From assembly GCA_046081705.1 (NCBI GenBank), contig JBJTWK010000087.1, positions 1 through 15,703 of the forward strand: 15,703 nt of DNA, given 5' to 3'. The notes under the pieces were generated by a model. That model was not told the origin of the DNA, made no database searches, and saw only the letters and a program-made list of their open reading frames with translations. Shown here piece after piece: positions 1 to 7,350 of this stretch (positions within the stretch are counted from its first letter, which is position 1; every line of letters begins with the position of its first letter). The translations under genes were made by a program, and so were the position numbers. The DNA is from IMCC26256 sp046081705. GTDB taxonomy: Bacteria > Actinomycetota > Acidimicrobiia > IMCC26256.

Positions 1-2
1 CC

Positions 3-578
3 CGTCGCGCCCTTGACGCCTGCCGCACCGGTCGCACCGGTCGCACCCGTCGCACCCGTCGCACCCTTGGCCCCCGCGGGGCCGGTGGCACCCTTGACGC
101 CCGTCGCACCGGAGGCACCGGTCGGACCGGTGATGCCGACACCCGTGGGACCGGTGACACCGGTGGCACCCGTCGCACCCCTGGCACCCGTCGCACCCGT
201 CGCACCGGCGGGGCCCTGCGGGCCCACCGGGCCCACCGGGCCCTGCGCACCGGTCGCACCGGTCGCACCCGTCGCACCCGTCGCACCCGTCGCACCCGTC
301 GGACCCTGCGGGCCCTGGGCACCGGTCGCACCGGCGTAGCCACCGATGGCCAGCGGCACCTCGTCGACGGTGCACCCGGAGATGTCGACCGCGACGTGGG
401 TCACCGTGCCGTCGACCATGTTGAAGCAGAGCCACCCGCTCGTCGACGGGCCGTACTCAGCCGATCGGAGGGACACCGAGAGGCGATTGGTCGACGCGGC
501 GCCGGCGGCGGTGGCCGGCGCAGCCACGAGGGCTGCAGCACTCAGCGTGGTGACGATGATCGAGCGCTTGGTCGGCAT
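3..578 (-). CDS. Secreted collagen-like Gly-X-Y repeat protein, 5' part (truncated by window edge)
   Basis: The reverse strand reads open from an ATG at 578 to the window edge: 192 codons with no stop. An AGGGAG Shine-Dalgarno (587-592) lies 8 bases before the ATG. Residues 1 to about 25 form a signal peptide: MPTKR, a hydrophobic stretch, then an APATAAGA-type cleavage region. Residues of about 28-78 form a short non-repetitive domain with two cysteines (in GWLCFN and SGCTVD). From about residue 79 the protein is uninterrupted Gly-X-Y, mostly GAT, GPT, GAQ, GPQ, GPV, GAR and GVK, reaching the edge. Bacterial collagen-like proteins of this kind are exported and form triple-helical stalks or fibres at the surface. 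Any C-terminal head or anchor lies outside the window. The forward-strand VAP-rich frame over the same bases is an antisense shadow. Identity as a collagen-like protein is secure; its role is unknown. Confidence 0.88.
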   Translation of the reverse strand, partial: MPTKRSIIVTTLSAAALVAAPATAAGAASTNRLSVSLRSAEYGPSTSGWLCFNMVDGTVTHVAVDISGCTVDEVPLAIGGYAGATGAQGPQGPTGATGATGATGATGATGAQGPVGPVGPQGPAGATGATGARGATGATGVTGPTGVGITGPTGASGATGVKGATGPAGAKGATGATGATGATGAAGVKGAT

Positions 579-666
579 GAGAACTGCTCCCTGTGGCAGA
601 AGGGTGACATTCGGGTGGCTGAAGCCTCCAAGATGTTGCAGAGAGTGAGGTCGGTTCATCATCATT

Positions 667-702
667 CCTGAGGATCTGTCATGACATGAGGAGATCCTGA
701 GG
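667..702. promoter_or_regulatory. Imperfect inverted repeat with inner palindrome, candidate operator
   Basis: The arms CCTGAGGATCT (667-677) and AGATCCTGAGG (692-702) are inverted with 10 of 11 positions matching. Inside them TGTCATGACA (677-686) is a perfect 10-bp palindrome. The site lies about 90-125 bases upstream of the collagen-like gene and about 235 bases upstream of the oxidoreductase, which diverges from it. This looks like a dimeric regulator site. A hairpin in an untranslated leader is the alternative. No T-run follows it. Confidence 0.4.
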
Positions 703-927
703 TCCACCACCCACCCACGGGCGCCGGATGCCACGGAAGGTGGTCGTCGAGGGCCGGGCCCGAGATCGAGGCCCGCGGTTTCCCCGTGCGCCCAACCGTT
801 CGGGGAACGGCCCAGGCGCGAGCCCCGGCGCCACCGCCGACCGCGCCGCTCCGCCTCCGTCCGGGTCTCGAACCGGGTCACCGGATCGGGCCGGTCAATC
901 GGTACCCTGCGGGACCCCGTCGAGACC
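703..927. other. Intergenic stretch without a supported gene
   Basis: This is the remainder of the 360-base gap between the divergent collagen-like gene and the oxidoreductase. The short frames here have arginine/proline-rich compositions typical of chance reading of GC-rich DNA. The oxidoreductase frame stays open back to an ATG at 786, but those first 51 residues lack family character. TACCCT at 903-908 is a weak -10 candidate for the oxidoreductase. Nothing else was recognised. Confidence 0.5.
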
Positions 928-938
928 GGAGCCCCGTC

Positions 939-3176
939 GTGGCCGAGACCGTCACCACCTTCTGCCGGATCTGCGAGTCGCTCTGCGGTCTCGAGGTCAC
1001 CGTCGAGGACGGCGCCATCACCCGCATCCGCCCCGACGATGAACACGTCGCCACCGCCGGGTTCGCGTGCATCAAGGGCGTGAAGCAGCACCGGCTCTAC
1101 GCATCACCCGACCGGCTCCGGTTCCCGATGCGCCGCACCGGCGACGCCTGGGATCGGGTGTCGTGGGAGACCGCCGAGGCCGAGATCGGGGCGAAGGTCC
1201 GCTCGATCGTCGCCGAGCACGGCCCCGACGCCGTCGCGATGTACGTGGGCACGGCCGCCGGGTTCAGCGTGTTGCACCCGATCTTCGCCCAGGGGTTCAT
1301 GGATGGCCTCGGGTCGAGGTCGATGTTTGCGAGTGCGACCCAGGACTGCGCGAACAAGTTCGCTGCGGCCCGCGAGATCTACGGGTTCCCGTTCACCCAG
1401 CCCGTGCCGGACGTCGACCGCACCGAGTGCCTCGTCATCGTGGGCGCCAACCCGGTCGTCTCGAAGTGGTCCTTCCTCCAGGTCGCCGACCCGAAGAAGC
1501 GCCTGCGGGAGATCGCCGAGCGCGGCGGCCGGGTCATCGTGGTCGACCCCCGCCGCACGGAGACGGCGAAGTCCGCCACGGACCACGTGTTCATCCGGCC
1601 CGACACCGACGTCTTCTTCTACCTGTCGTTCCTCAACGAGCTCATCGCGAGCGGGGGCGTGGACCGAGCGCTCGTCGACGCCCACACCACCGGGTTCGAC
1701 GAGGTCGCCGCGCTGTGCGCCGATTGGACCCCGGAGCGCACGGCCGAGGTGACCGGGATCGACCCGGCCGCCCTCCGGGAGATGGTCACGGCGTTCCGAT
1801 CGGCCGGCGCTGCAGCGATGTACTCGTCCACCGGCGTGAACATGGGCTCGAACGGCGTGCTCGGCTTCTGGCTCCAGGAGGTCATCAACGCGGTGTCCGG
1901 CAACCTCGACCGGCCCGGCGGCACGGTCGTCGGCAAGGGCATCTTCGACTTCGCGAAGTTCGGCAAGCGGACCGGGACCCTCATGAGCGACGACGTGTCG
2001 CGGGTCGGCGGGTTCCGCAAGACCAACGACGCGTTCCCCGGCGGGATCCTCGCCGACGAGATCCTCACCCCCGGGCCGGGCCGGATCCGGGCGCTGTTCG
2101 TCACCGGTGGCAACCCACTGCTCACAATGGCCAACGCCGGCCGCCTCAAGGGGGCGTTCGCTTCGCTCGAGCTGCTCGTGACGGTCGACATCTACCGCAA
2201 CGAGACGGGCTCCCTCGCGCACTACACGCTGCCCGCGACCGACCCGCTCCAGCGCGCCGACCTCCCGTTCATCTTCCCACTCGTGCTCGGCATGCAGTCG
2301 CGTCCGTACCTGCAGGCGACACGGGCCGTGGTCGAGCCGCAGGACGACCAGCGCGACGAGGCGTCGATCTACCTCGCGCTTGGGAAGGCGTGCGGTGCGC
2401 CGATCTTCGGCTCGAAGCCGGCCCAACGCTTCCTCGAGCGCATGGCGGCCAAGCACGCCCGCAGGCGGGGCCTCCCCCGCCCGACCGTGCCCGCCGAGAA
2501 GGTGCTGAACGCGCTGCTGCGCATCTCGAGGCAGGGCTCGTTCGAGAAGTTGCTGGCCTCACCCCACGGGGTGCGCAAGCCGGATCTGCCGGCCGGGTCG
2601 TTCCTCGGCGAGCGGGTGGTCACCGACGACGGTCGGGTCCACCTCGCACCGGAGCGGCTCATGACCCGGGCCGGGAGCCTCGACGCCGAGTTCGCCGCGG
2701 CCCGTGACCGCGCCGATCGCCTGCTGCTCATCTCGAAGCGCCACGTGAAGACCCACAACTCGTGGACCCACAACCACGAGGAGATGGTGGCGAACGACTT
2801 CACCACCAACCACGTCTACCTGCACCCTGACGACGCGGCCCGACTCGGCCTCGCCGACGACGACCTCGCCGACGTGACGAGCGCGACCGCCACCGTGCGC
2901 ATCCCGGTACGCACGAGCGCGGACCTCATGCCCGGGGTGTGCGCGATGCCCCACGGCTGGGGCCACCAGCACGCCACGGGCCTCTCGGTCGCGTCGCGCA
3001 CGACCGGGGTCAACGTGAACCTGCTCGTGGCCGACGGGCCCGACGCGGTCGACCCGGCCTCGGGCATGTCGCACCTCACCGGCATCCCGGTCGACGTGGT
3101 GCCGGCGGCCGGACCCCTCGATCCGACCTCGTGGTCGGGCATCACCCCGGTGACGATCGGGAGCGCGCGCACCTAG
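939..3176 (+). CDS. Molybdopterin-dependent oxidoreductase, Fe4S4-containing catalytic subunit (DMSO-reductase superfamily)
   Basis: Predicted bis-MGD molybdenum enzyme, 745 aa. GTG 939 is chosen because GGAG (928-931) lies 7 bases upstream and the domain starts at once; an in-frame ATG at 786 would add 51 unconserved residues. The Fe4S4 motif is C9-x2-C12-x3-C16-x27-C44, followed by KG. Then come the MopB core (VIVGANPVVSKWSF, VIVVDPRRTETAKSATDHVFIRPDTD), a second MGD-binding stretch (LFVTGGNPLLTMANAGR) and a C-terminal dinucleotide-binding domain (LLLISKRHVKTHNSW, HPDDAARLGL, PHGWGH). The usual metal-ligand region reads SATQDCANKF, with Asp136 and Cys137 side by side, so the ligand is uncertain. 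No Tat signal is visible, so it is probably cytoplasmic. No electron-transfer subunit or cofactor gene adjoins it. Formate-dehydrogenase/assimilatory-nitrate-reductase-like relatives exist, but the substrate cannot be named. Confidence 0.9.
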   Translation: MAETVTTFCRICESLCGLEVTVEDGAITRIRPDDEHVATAGFACIKGVKQHRLYASPDRLRFPMRRTGDAWDRVSWETAEAEIGAKVRSIVAEHGPDAVAMYVGTAAGFSVLHPIFAQGFMDGLGSRSMFASATQDCANKFAAAREIYGFPFTQPVPDVDRTECLVIVGANPVVSKWSFLQVADPKKRLREIAERGGRVIVVDPRRTETAKSATDHVFIRPDTDVFFYLSFLNELIASGGVDRALVDAHTTGFDEVAALCADWTPERTAEVTGIDPAALREMVTAFRSAGAAAMYSSTGVNMGSNGVLGFWLQEVINAVSGNLDRPGGTVVGKGIFDFAKFGKRTGTLMSDDVSRVGGFRKTNDAFPGGILADEILTPGPGRIRALFVTGGNPLLTMANAGRLKGAFASLELLVTVDIYRNETGSLAHYTLPATDPLQRADLPFIFPLVLGMQSRPYLQATRAVVEPQDDQRDEASIYLALGKACGAPIFGSKPAQRFLERMAAKHARRRGLPRPTVPAEKVLNALLRISRQGSFEKLLASPHGVRKPDLPAGSFLGERVVTDDGRVHLAPERLMTRAGSLDAEFAAARDRADRLLLISKRHVKTHNSWTHNHEEMVANDFTTNHVYLHPDDAARLGLADDDLADVTSATATVRIPVRTSADLMPGVCAMPHGWGHQHATGLSVASRTTGVNVNLLVADGPDAVDPASGMSHLTGIPVDVVPAAGPLDPTSWSGITPVTIGSART

Positions 3177-3186
3177 GGGATCGGCG

Positions 3187-4239
3187 TCAGCGCTTCGACG
3201 CCGCGAGCGGGTGGCGTTCGAAGAAGCGCCACATGATCTCGTTGGCGTCGATCGTCATCGTCGTGCGGCCGACGATGGCGCTGACCCCGGCCGAGAACTC
3301 GCTGCCCGGCCAGGTGTGCCCACCCTCGGCGATCCGGTAGAGCTGGGCGTCGGCACCACCGCGGCACCCCGAGTAGGCGATTCGGGTGACGTCGCTCGAC
3401 ACCTTCCTGGTCTTCGCCGTGGTCGTGCAGCCGTTGCGCTTGGCCCAGGCCTTGGTGGTGCGCGGCACGCTCGGTCCGCTCCTCGCCTCGGCGGGGATCC
3501 CGCCGTCGTCGCTGAGCCGCTTGCCCGACCCGTCGGCCGCCGGGAGGTTGAGCGCCGCCTCGCCGATACCGCCGGTGTACGACACGAACCCGTCGGCGGT
3601 GCCGTGGAACGCGACCACCGGCACCGCCCGGGCCGGCTTGCAGCCCTTCGGGGCCTGGATCCCCGCGACCGGCGCGGCCGCTGCGAAGCGGTCGGCGGCC
3701 ACGCACGCGAGCGCGCTCGTCATGAACCCGCCGTTCGACAGTCCGGTGACGAACACCCGGTTGCGGTCGATGCAACGCTCGGCCCCGATCTGGTCGAGCA
3801 TCGCCTCGATGAACGCGATGTCCGGGCTCGTCGCCAGCGCGGTGTCCCAGCGCGGCACCGGGCCCTGCCCCTGCGGGGTCACGGTGATGAACCCCTCGGT
3901 CTCGCCGAGCTTCGACAGACCACTCATGAGTCGGTGGACGGTCGCACCCTCGCTGTACCCGTGGAGATCCACGACGAGGGGTACGGGCTTCGATCCGGTG
4001 GCCGAGGCCGGGACGTTCTCGAAGTACCAGCGGGTCGCGTACTCCCCGGTCTGACCGGGGACGTCGACCTCGACCCGGGTGTCGGCGTTGCGGGCCGGAT
4101 CGATCGGCGCAGCGGAGCACCCGGCCGACGGGCGGGCCTTCACCTTCGGCGCCGGCGCAGCGCCGGCGGGGGCGCTCACCGCCACGAGGAGGCCGGACAC
4201 GAGTGCTGCGAGCGAGGTTCGGACGATGCGGAGCCGCAT
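3187..4239 (-). CDS. Secreted PHB depolymerase / feruloyl esterase-like alpha/beta hydrolase (LpqC-type)
   Basis: 350-aa extracellular carboxylesterase of the polyhydroxybutyrate-depolymerase (CE1-like) family. ATG 4239 is preferred over 4272 because a GGGGGA run lies about 4 bases upstream and a classic signal peptide follows directly (RLRIVRTSLAALVSGLLVAV, ending near APAGA). The oxyanion segment is VDLHGYSEG (about residues 90-98). The nucleophile elbow is GLSNGG with Ser168. The acid is probably Asp216 in HGTADGF and the histidine is His308 in EGGHTWPG. Several paired cysteines suit an exported enzyme. It likely cleaves ester bonds in short polyesters or plant phenolic esters; the family does not allow a choice. 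It ends 10 bases from the convergent oxidoreductase, with no clear terminator between them. TAGGCT on the minus strand (4293-4288) is a possible -10. Confidence 0.9.
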   Translation of the reverse strand: MRLRIVRTSLAALVSGLLVAVSAPAGAAPAPKVKARPSAGCSAAPIDPARNADTRVEVDVPGQTGEYATRWYFENVPASATGSKPVPLVVDLHGYSEGATVHRLMSGLSKLGETEGFITVTPQGQGPVPRWDTALATSPDIAFIEAMLDQIGAERCIDRNRVFVTGLSNGGFMTSALACVAADRFAAAAPVAGIQAPKGCKPARAVPVVAFHGTADGFVSYTGGIGEAALNLPAADGSGKRLSDDGGIPAEARSGPSVPRTTKAWAKRNGCTTTAKTRKVSSDVTRIAYSGCRGGADAQLYRIAEGGHTWPGSEFSAGVSAIVGRTTMTIDANEIMWRFFERHPLAASKR

Positions 4240-4327
4240 GGTTCCCCCAGGGTGGTCGGGCGCAGGGCGCACCCGTGTGCGGCCGGGAGCCTACGGCGAT
4301 CGCAGCGAGACCTCCCGACGCGCCCGC

Positions 4328-4350
4328 GTGTCCGACCCCCCTGCGATCAT
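4328..4350 (+). promoter_or_regulatory. NTGTCCGAC motif with -10-like GATCAT
   Basis: GTGTCCGAC (4328-4336), 8 bases, then GATCAT (4345-4350). It points at the unknown gene whose ribosome binding site is at 4410-4415. It is one of six intergenic copies in the window. A transcript starting near 4357 would carry a leader of about 65 bases containing the small hairpin CCCCGG/CCGGGG (4360-4376). Confidence 0.45.
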
Positions 4351-4409
4351 CGTCTCGTTCCCCGGAGGACCCGGGGCGCTCATCCCGGGCGCACCCGATC
4401 CCCACAACC

Positions 4410-4415
4410 AGGAGG
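4410..4415 (+). promoter_or_regulatory. Shine-Dalgarno AGGAGG lacking a start codon at the expected place
   Basis: AGGAGG is followed by CACCACC and then ACC AAC ACG ACC GAG in the open frame. At 7 bases' spacing the codon at 4423 is ACC, where ATG or GTG would be expected. The first in-frame GTG is at 4561, 145 bases after the site. Confidence 0.6.
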
Positions 4416-4422
4416 CACCACC

Positions 4423-5304
4423 ACCAACACGACCGAGACCGCCATCGCCCTGTCCACCGCCGGAGCGTCCGCATGCGACGCCGCCCGAGCCCTGCTCACC
4501 GGCGCCGGCCTGCTCAAGATCCTGCGTCAGTACGACGAGCCCCTCGACCCCGAGGCACCCGTGATCGGCGTCCCCGACATCGAGGTGATCGCCTCGGCAC
4601 TCGAGCAGAACGCTCACGCCGCGTTGGCCGCCGCCGACCGGGCCGGCACGCTCGCCGGCACCGCGGCGTACGGCGACCCGATCGACGAGGACGCGCTCGA
4701 GGCCGCGGTCGACGAGGCGGCGGGCGCCGCCGACGCGGCGCAGCGGTGCGTGCGCGCCCTCGGCTCGTGCGTGCTCGGGGCGACGTCCCAGCAGGGTCCC
4801 TCCGATGCGGTGCACCTGCACGAGCATGCAGCGAGCCTCGCGATCGTGGAGGCCACCGAGGACATCCGCCTCGGCGAGGACGCCTGGCCGGCGCTCGCCG
4901 CCACCCGGGCCGAACTCGTCACCGAGGTCGCCGCCGTCTGCTGCCGCCTCCTCCTCGAGGAGGCCGACGACGAGCACACCCTCGTCAGCTGGGAACTCCC
5001 GAACGGTTCGTTCGTCACGCTCGAGGGCGACACCCGCGGGATCTGCATCCTCACCCAGGACTCGGCGCACTCCGGTGGCTTCGACGCGGGTGCGGCCGCA
5101 GTGCTGACGCACCTCGGGTGGCCCGATGGTTCGTTCCACGGCCCGACCCTCACTGCGAGCACCGAGTGGTACGTCGAGGACGAGGGTGTGGTCGTGTCCG
5201 AGATCGCCCACCTCGTCGTCGGGACCCTCATCGAGGTCCTCGGTGCCACCGACGTCGGCGGGCTCACCCGCACCCGGACCCTCGCCTCCGCCGACACCCT
5301 CTGA
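4423..5304 (+). CDS. Acidic protein of unknown function, possible C-terminal TY-Chap-like domain; start codon unclear
   Basis: The frame is open, with actinobacterial codon usage, to TGA at 5304. I place the start by ribosome-binding-site spacing (293 aa), although that codon is ACC. GTG 4561 would give 247 aa. Residues of about 1-180 are Ala/Glu/Asp-rich and helical, with cysteine pairs (AQRCVRALGSCVLG, VAAVCCRLLLEEAD). From about residue 187 the pattern changes: a beta-rich run (LVSWELPNGSFVTLEG, GICILTQDS), then LTHLGWPDGSF, EWYVEDEG and a final helix (IAHLVVGTLIEVLGA). This beta-strands, L-x-x-LGW, helix order resembles the T3SS-chaperone/YbjN-like (TY-Chap) fold known from actinobacterial conflict and secretion loci. 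That is a visual resemblance only. It has no signal peptide and sits alone between two convergent neighbours' ends. Confidence 0.65.
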   Translation, partial: TNTTETAIALSTAGASACDAARALLTGAGLLKILRQYDEPLDPEAPVIGVPDIEVIASALEQNAHAALAAADRAGTLAGTAAYGDPIDEDALEAAVDEAAGAADAAQRCVRALGSCVLGATSQQGPSDAVHLHEHAASLAIVEATEDIRLGEDAWPALAATRAELVTEVAAVCCRLLLEEADDEHTLVSWELPNGSFVTLEGDTRGICILTQDSAHSGGFDAGAAAVLTHLGWPDGSFHGPTLTASTEWYVEDEGVVVSEIAHLVVGTLIEVLGATDVGGLTRTRTLASADTL

Positions 5305-5354
5305 GGGCAGGGCCCGACCCCACGATTCGGCCGCCGACGCCGATCACTCGACGC

Positions 5355-5380
5355 CGGGCCCGATCACCTGCTCGGGCCCG
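5355..5380. terminator. Bidirectional hairpin between convergent genes
   Basis: CGGGCCCGA (5355-5363) and TCGGGCCCG (5372-5380) form a perfect 9-bp stem with an 8-base loop. It lies 50 bases after the unknown gene's stop and overlaps the final codons of the convergent rmuC, whose TGA is in the loop. No T-run is present, which is usual in high-GC actinobacteria. Confidence 0.55.
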
Positions 5381-6560
5381 CGTCCCCGGTGGTCAGCTCA
5401 GGCGCCGTGAACTCGCGCGGCGCCAACTCGAGGTGCTCGGGCGGGTCGATCGCATTCGTGAGCGGGACCCCGCGCTCCTCCATTCGACGGGCCGCCGGCA
5501 GCAACTGGCTCTCGTACGACCCGACCGCCTTGTTGAAGTTCTCCTGCGCCTTCCCCAGACTCGCGCCCACCTTGGTGAAGTGATCCGCGAACACACCGAG
5601 GCGCTTGAGGAGCACGGCCCCGAGTTCGGCGATCTCCTTCGCGTTCTCGGCGAGCCGCTCCTGGCGCCAGCCGAACGCGATCGCCTTCAGCAACGCAATG
5701 AGCGTCGTCGGGGTCGCGATGAACACACCCTTAGCGATCGCGTCGTCGAAGAGCGCGGGTCGCGCCTCGTAGGCGGCGGAGAGGAACGCCTCGCCCGGCA
5801 CGAACATCACCACGAAGTCGACGGACCCGCCGATGAGCTTCGAGTAGTCGCGCTTCGAGAGCGCCGAGACGTGATCCGCCATCGCCGAGGCGTGTGCGGC
5901 GAGCCGTGCCTTGGCCGCCTCAGGATCCGACGTCCCGATGTTCACCGCCTCGAGGTAGGCCGCGAGCGGCACCTTCGAGTCGACGATGATGGCCTTCGCC
6001 TGCGGCAACCGCACCACCATGTCCGGCCGACCGCTGGCGTCCTCGCCCACTGCGTGGACCTGCTCCTCGTAGTCGCAGTGCTCGGACATCCCCGCGAGTT
6101 CGACGACACGCTTGAGCCCGATCTCGCCCCAGGTACCCCGGATCTTCGGGTCCTTGAGGGCCTGGTTGAGCGCATGCGTCTCCGACGCGAGCCCGCTCGT
6201 GAGTTCGGTCAGCGACTGGACGAGTCCCTTGACGGTGCCCGCGTCCCGCGTTCGTTCGGCCTCGATCGCTTCGAGACGTTGCTGCAGCGTGGTGAGCTGC
6301 TGCGCGACCGGCTCGAGGGCACCCGCCACCTTCGCGTTCGAGACCTGCATCTTCTGATCCGCGAGTTCGACCAGCATCTGCCCGCTCCCCTGGAGCGCTT
6401 CGGCCTGTGCGGCCCGCACGCTCTCGAGGATCTGGGCCTCGGTGCGCGTGGTCCGCTCGGCCGCCTCGACCTTGGCGCGCATCGACGACACGCTCGTCGC
6501 GTGCCAGGCGAACACGGCGAGCGCGCCGATGAGCACTCCGATGACGATGCCGATGACCAT
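5364..6560 (-). CDS. rmuC: DNA recombination protein RmuC
   Basis: 398 aa. Residues 1-19 are a hydrophobic N-terminal anchor (MVIGIVIGVLIGALAVF). Residues of about 25-135 form a long coiled coil rich in Glu, Gln and Ala. The RmuC nuclease-like domain follows: KIRGTWGEIGLKRVVELAGM (140-159), GRPDMVV (177-183), IIVDSKVPLAAY (191-202), GGSVDFVVMFVPGEAF and ATPTTLIALLKAIAFGWRQE. Asp180 and Asp194-x-Lys196 fit a PD-(D/E)XK core. RmuC proteins limit inversion and rearrangement at DNA repeats and have been tied to rescue of stalled replication and DNA-protein crosslinks. ATG 6560 lies one base after the TGA of the upstream nuclease gene. Its AGGAG sits inside that gene's last codons, so the two are translationally coupled. 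Confidence 0.95.
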   Translation of the reverse strand: MVIGIVIGVLIGALAVFAWHATSVSSMRAKVEAAERTTRTEAQILESVRAAQAEALQGSGQMLVELADQKMQVSNAKVAGALEPVAQQLTTLQQRLEAIEAERTRDAGTVKGLVQSLTELTSGLASETHALNQALKDPKIRGTWGEIGLKRVVELAGMSEHCDYEEQVHAVGEDASGRPDMVVRLPQAKAIIVDSKVPLAAYLEAVNIGTSDPEAAKARLAAHASAMADHVSALSKRDYSKLIGGSVDFVVMFVPGEAFLSAAYEARPALFDDAIAKGVFIATPTTLIALLKAIAFGWRQERLAENAKEIAELGAVLLKRLGVFADHFTKVGASLGKAQENFNKAVGSYESQLLPAARRMEERGVPLTNAIDPPEHLELAPREFTAPELTTGDAGPSR

Positions 6561-6561
6561 G

Positions 6562-7320
6562 TCAGCTCCTCGCGCTGGCGGGGGCCGCCTCGCAGCGGTC
6601 GGCCCAGGGGCAGTTGTCGCAGTGGGACCCCGGCGTCGGGACGTACTCGGTGTCGGCCTCGGCGGTGCGGGCGATGGCCACGAGTGACGCGACGACGTCG
6701 CGCATCGTGTCGGGTGAGAGTTCCGTGCTCACCGTGCGGCGCAGCGGCGGGTAGTGGTGCGTGACGACGACGCGTTCGGCCCACGGGTACTGCTCGAGCG
6801 CGAAGTGGCCGTAGAGGTTGAGCTGACGGTCGTCGTGCAGTTGCTCGGCGGTGCGAGCGTAGGTGGTGACCTTGTGGTCGACGATCTCGACCGTGCGCTC
6901 GTCCCGGCGCAGCACGAGGTCCGCGTAGCCCGCGAAGCGGAGCCCCACGCCCATCCCGGACTTGAAGAACTGCTCGACGCCGAGGATCTCGTGCACCCCG
7001 ATGGGGTCCTGCTCGATGGCGTCGGCGACCACCTGCTCGGCCCGCTCGATCCACTCCCGGTCGTCGGGCATCTCCTCCTTCGCCCACGCCCGCTCCAGCG
7101 CGGCCTGCGCCGTCGGCACGGTCGCGTCGAGCGGCTTGCCCATCACGACCTGCTTGTACGCGGCCTCGAGCGCCGCGTGCACCACGGTGCCGTACCGCCA
7201 GGACTCCGGGACGTGCCGGTCCTGGGGCAGGCGCTGGACGTACCCGTACTCGAACCGACGGGGACAGCGCTCGTACTCGGAACAGGACGAGACGGAATGG
7301 TTGAGCGGCTTCGTTGCCAT
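6562..7320 (-). CDS. RecB/Cas4-type PD-(D/E)XK nuclease with Fe-S cluster cysteines
   Basis: 252 aa. Motifs in order: SSCSEYERCPRRFEY (11-25), GTVVHAALEA with His48, GYADLV with Asp134, VEIVDHK with Asp148 and Lys150, and QLNLYGHFA for motif IV. The C-terminal HCDNCPWADRC gives Cys234-x2-Cys237-x5-Cys243. Together with Cys13 or Cys19 this is the 4Fe-4S arrangement of AddB/Cas4-type exonucleases. It should be a cytoplasmic DNA exo- or endonuclease. There is no helicase domain and no cas gene nearby, so repair is likelier than CRISPR adaptation. AGGAG lies 9 bases before the ATG. It is the first gene of an operon with rmuC. A TGTCCGAC-type promoter motif lies 30-50 bases upstream, which fits damage induction. 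Confidence 0.9.
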   Translation of the reverse strand: MATKPLNHSVSSCSEYERCPRRFEYGYVQRLPQDRHVPESWRYGTVVHAALEAAYKQVVMGKPLDATVPTAQAALERAWAKEEMPDDREWIERAEQVVADAIEQDPIGVHEILGVEQFFKSGMGVGLRFAGYADLVLRRDERTVEIVDHKVTTYARTAEQLHDDRQLNLYGHFALEQYPWAERVVVTHHYPPLRRTVSTELSPDTMRDVVASLVAIARTAEADTEYVPTPGSHCDNCPWADRCEAAPASARS

Positions 7321-7350
7321 GCGGGCGGACTCCTGAGGTTCGGAGCTCCC

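Noticed and set aside
13..339. Forward-strand proline/valine/alanine repeat protein
   Set aside because: It is the exact antisense of Gly-X-Y codons. The reverse frame has a start, ribosome binding site and signal peptide; the forward frame has none.
1..340. Tandem 9-base repeats as a CRISPR or non-coding satellite
   Set aside because: The units follow codon triplets of the collagen-like protein and there are no unique spacers of constant length.
1104..2456. 450-codon reverse frame opposite the oxidoreductase
   Set aside because: Its Arg/Glu/Val/Gly-rich composition has no family motif, and the opposite strand encodes a clear molybdopterin enzyme.
3211..4422. Upstream extension of the unknown plus-strand gene
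   Set aside because: It overlaps the full esterase gene in antisense and has Arg-rich shadow composition; coding character begins only after 4423.
7086..7095. Cas4 function for the RecB-like nuclease
   Set aside because: No CRISPR array or other cas gene is in the window. Coupling with rmuC favours DNA repair.
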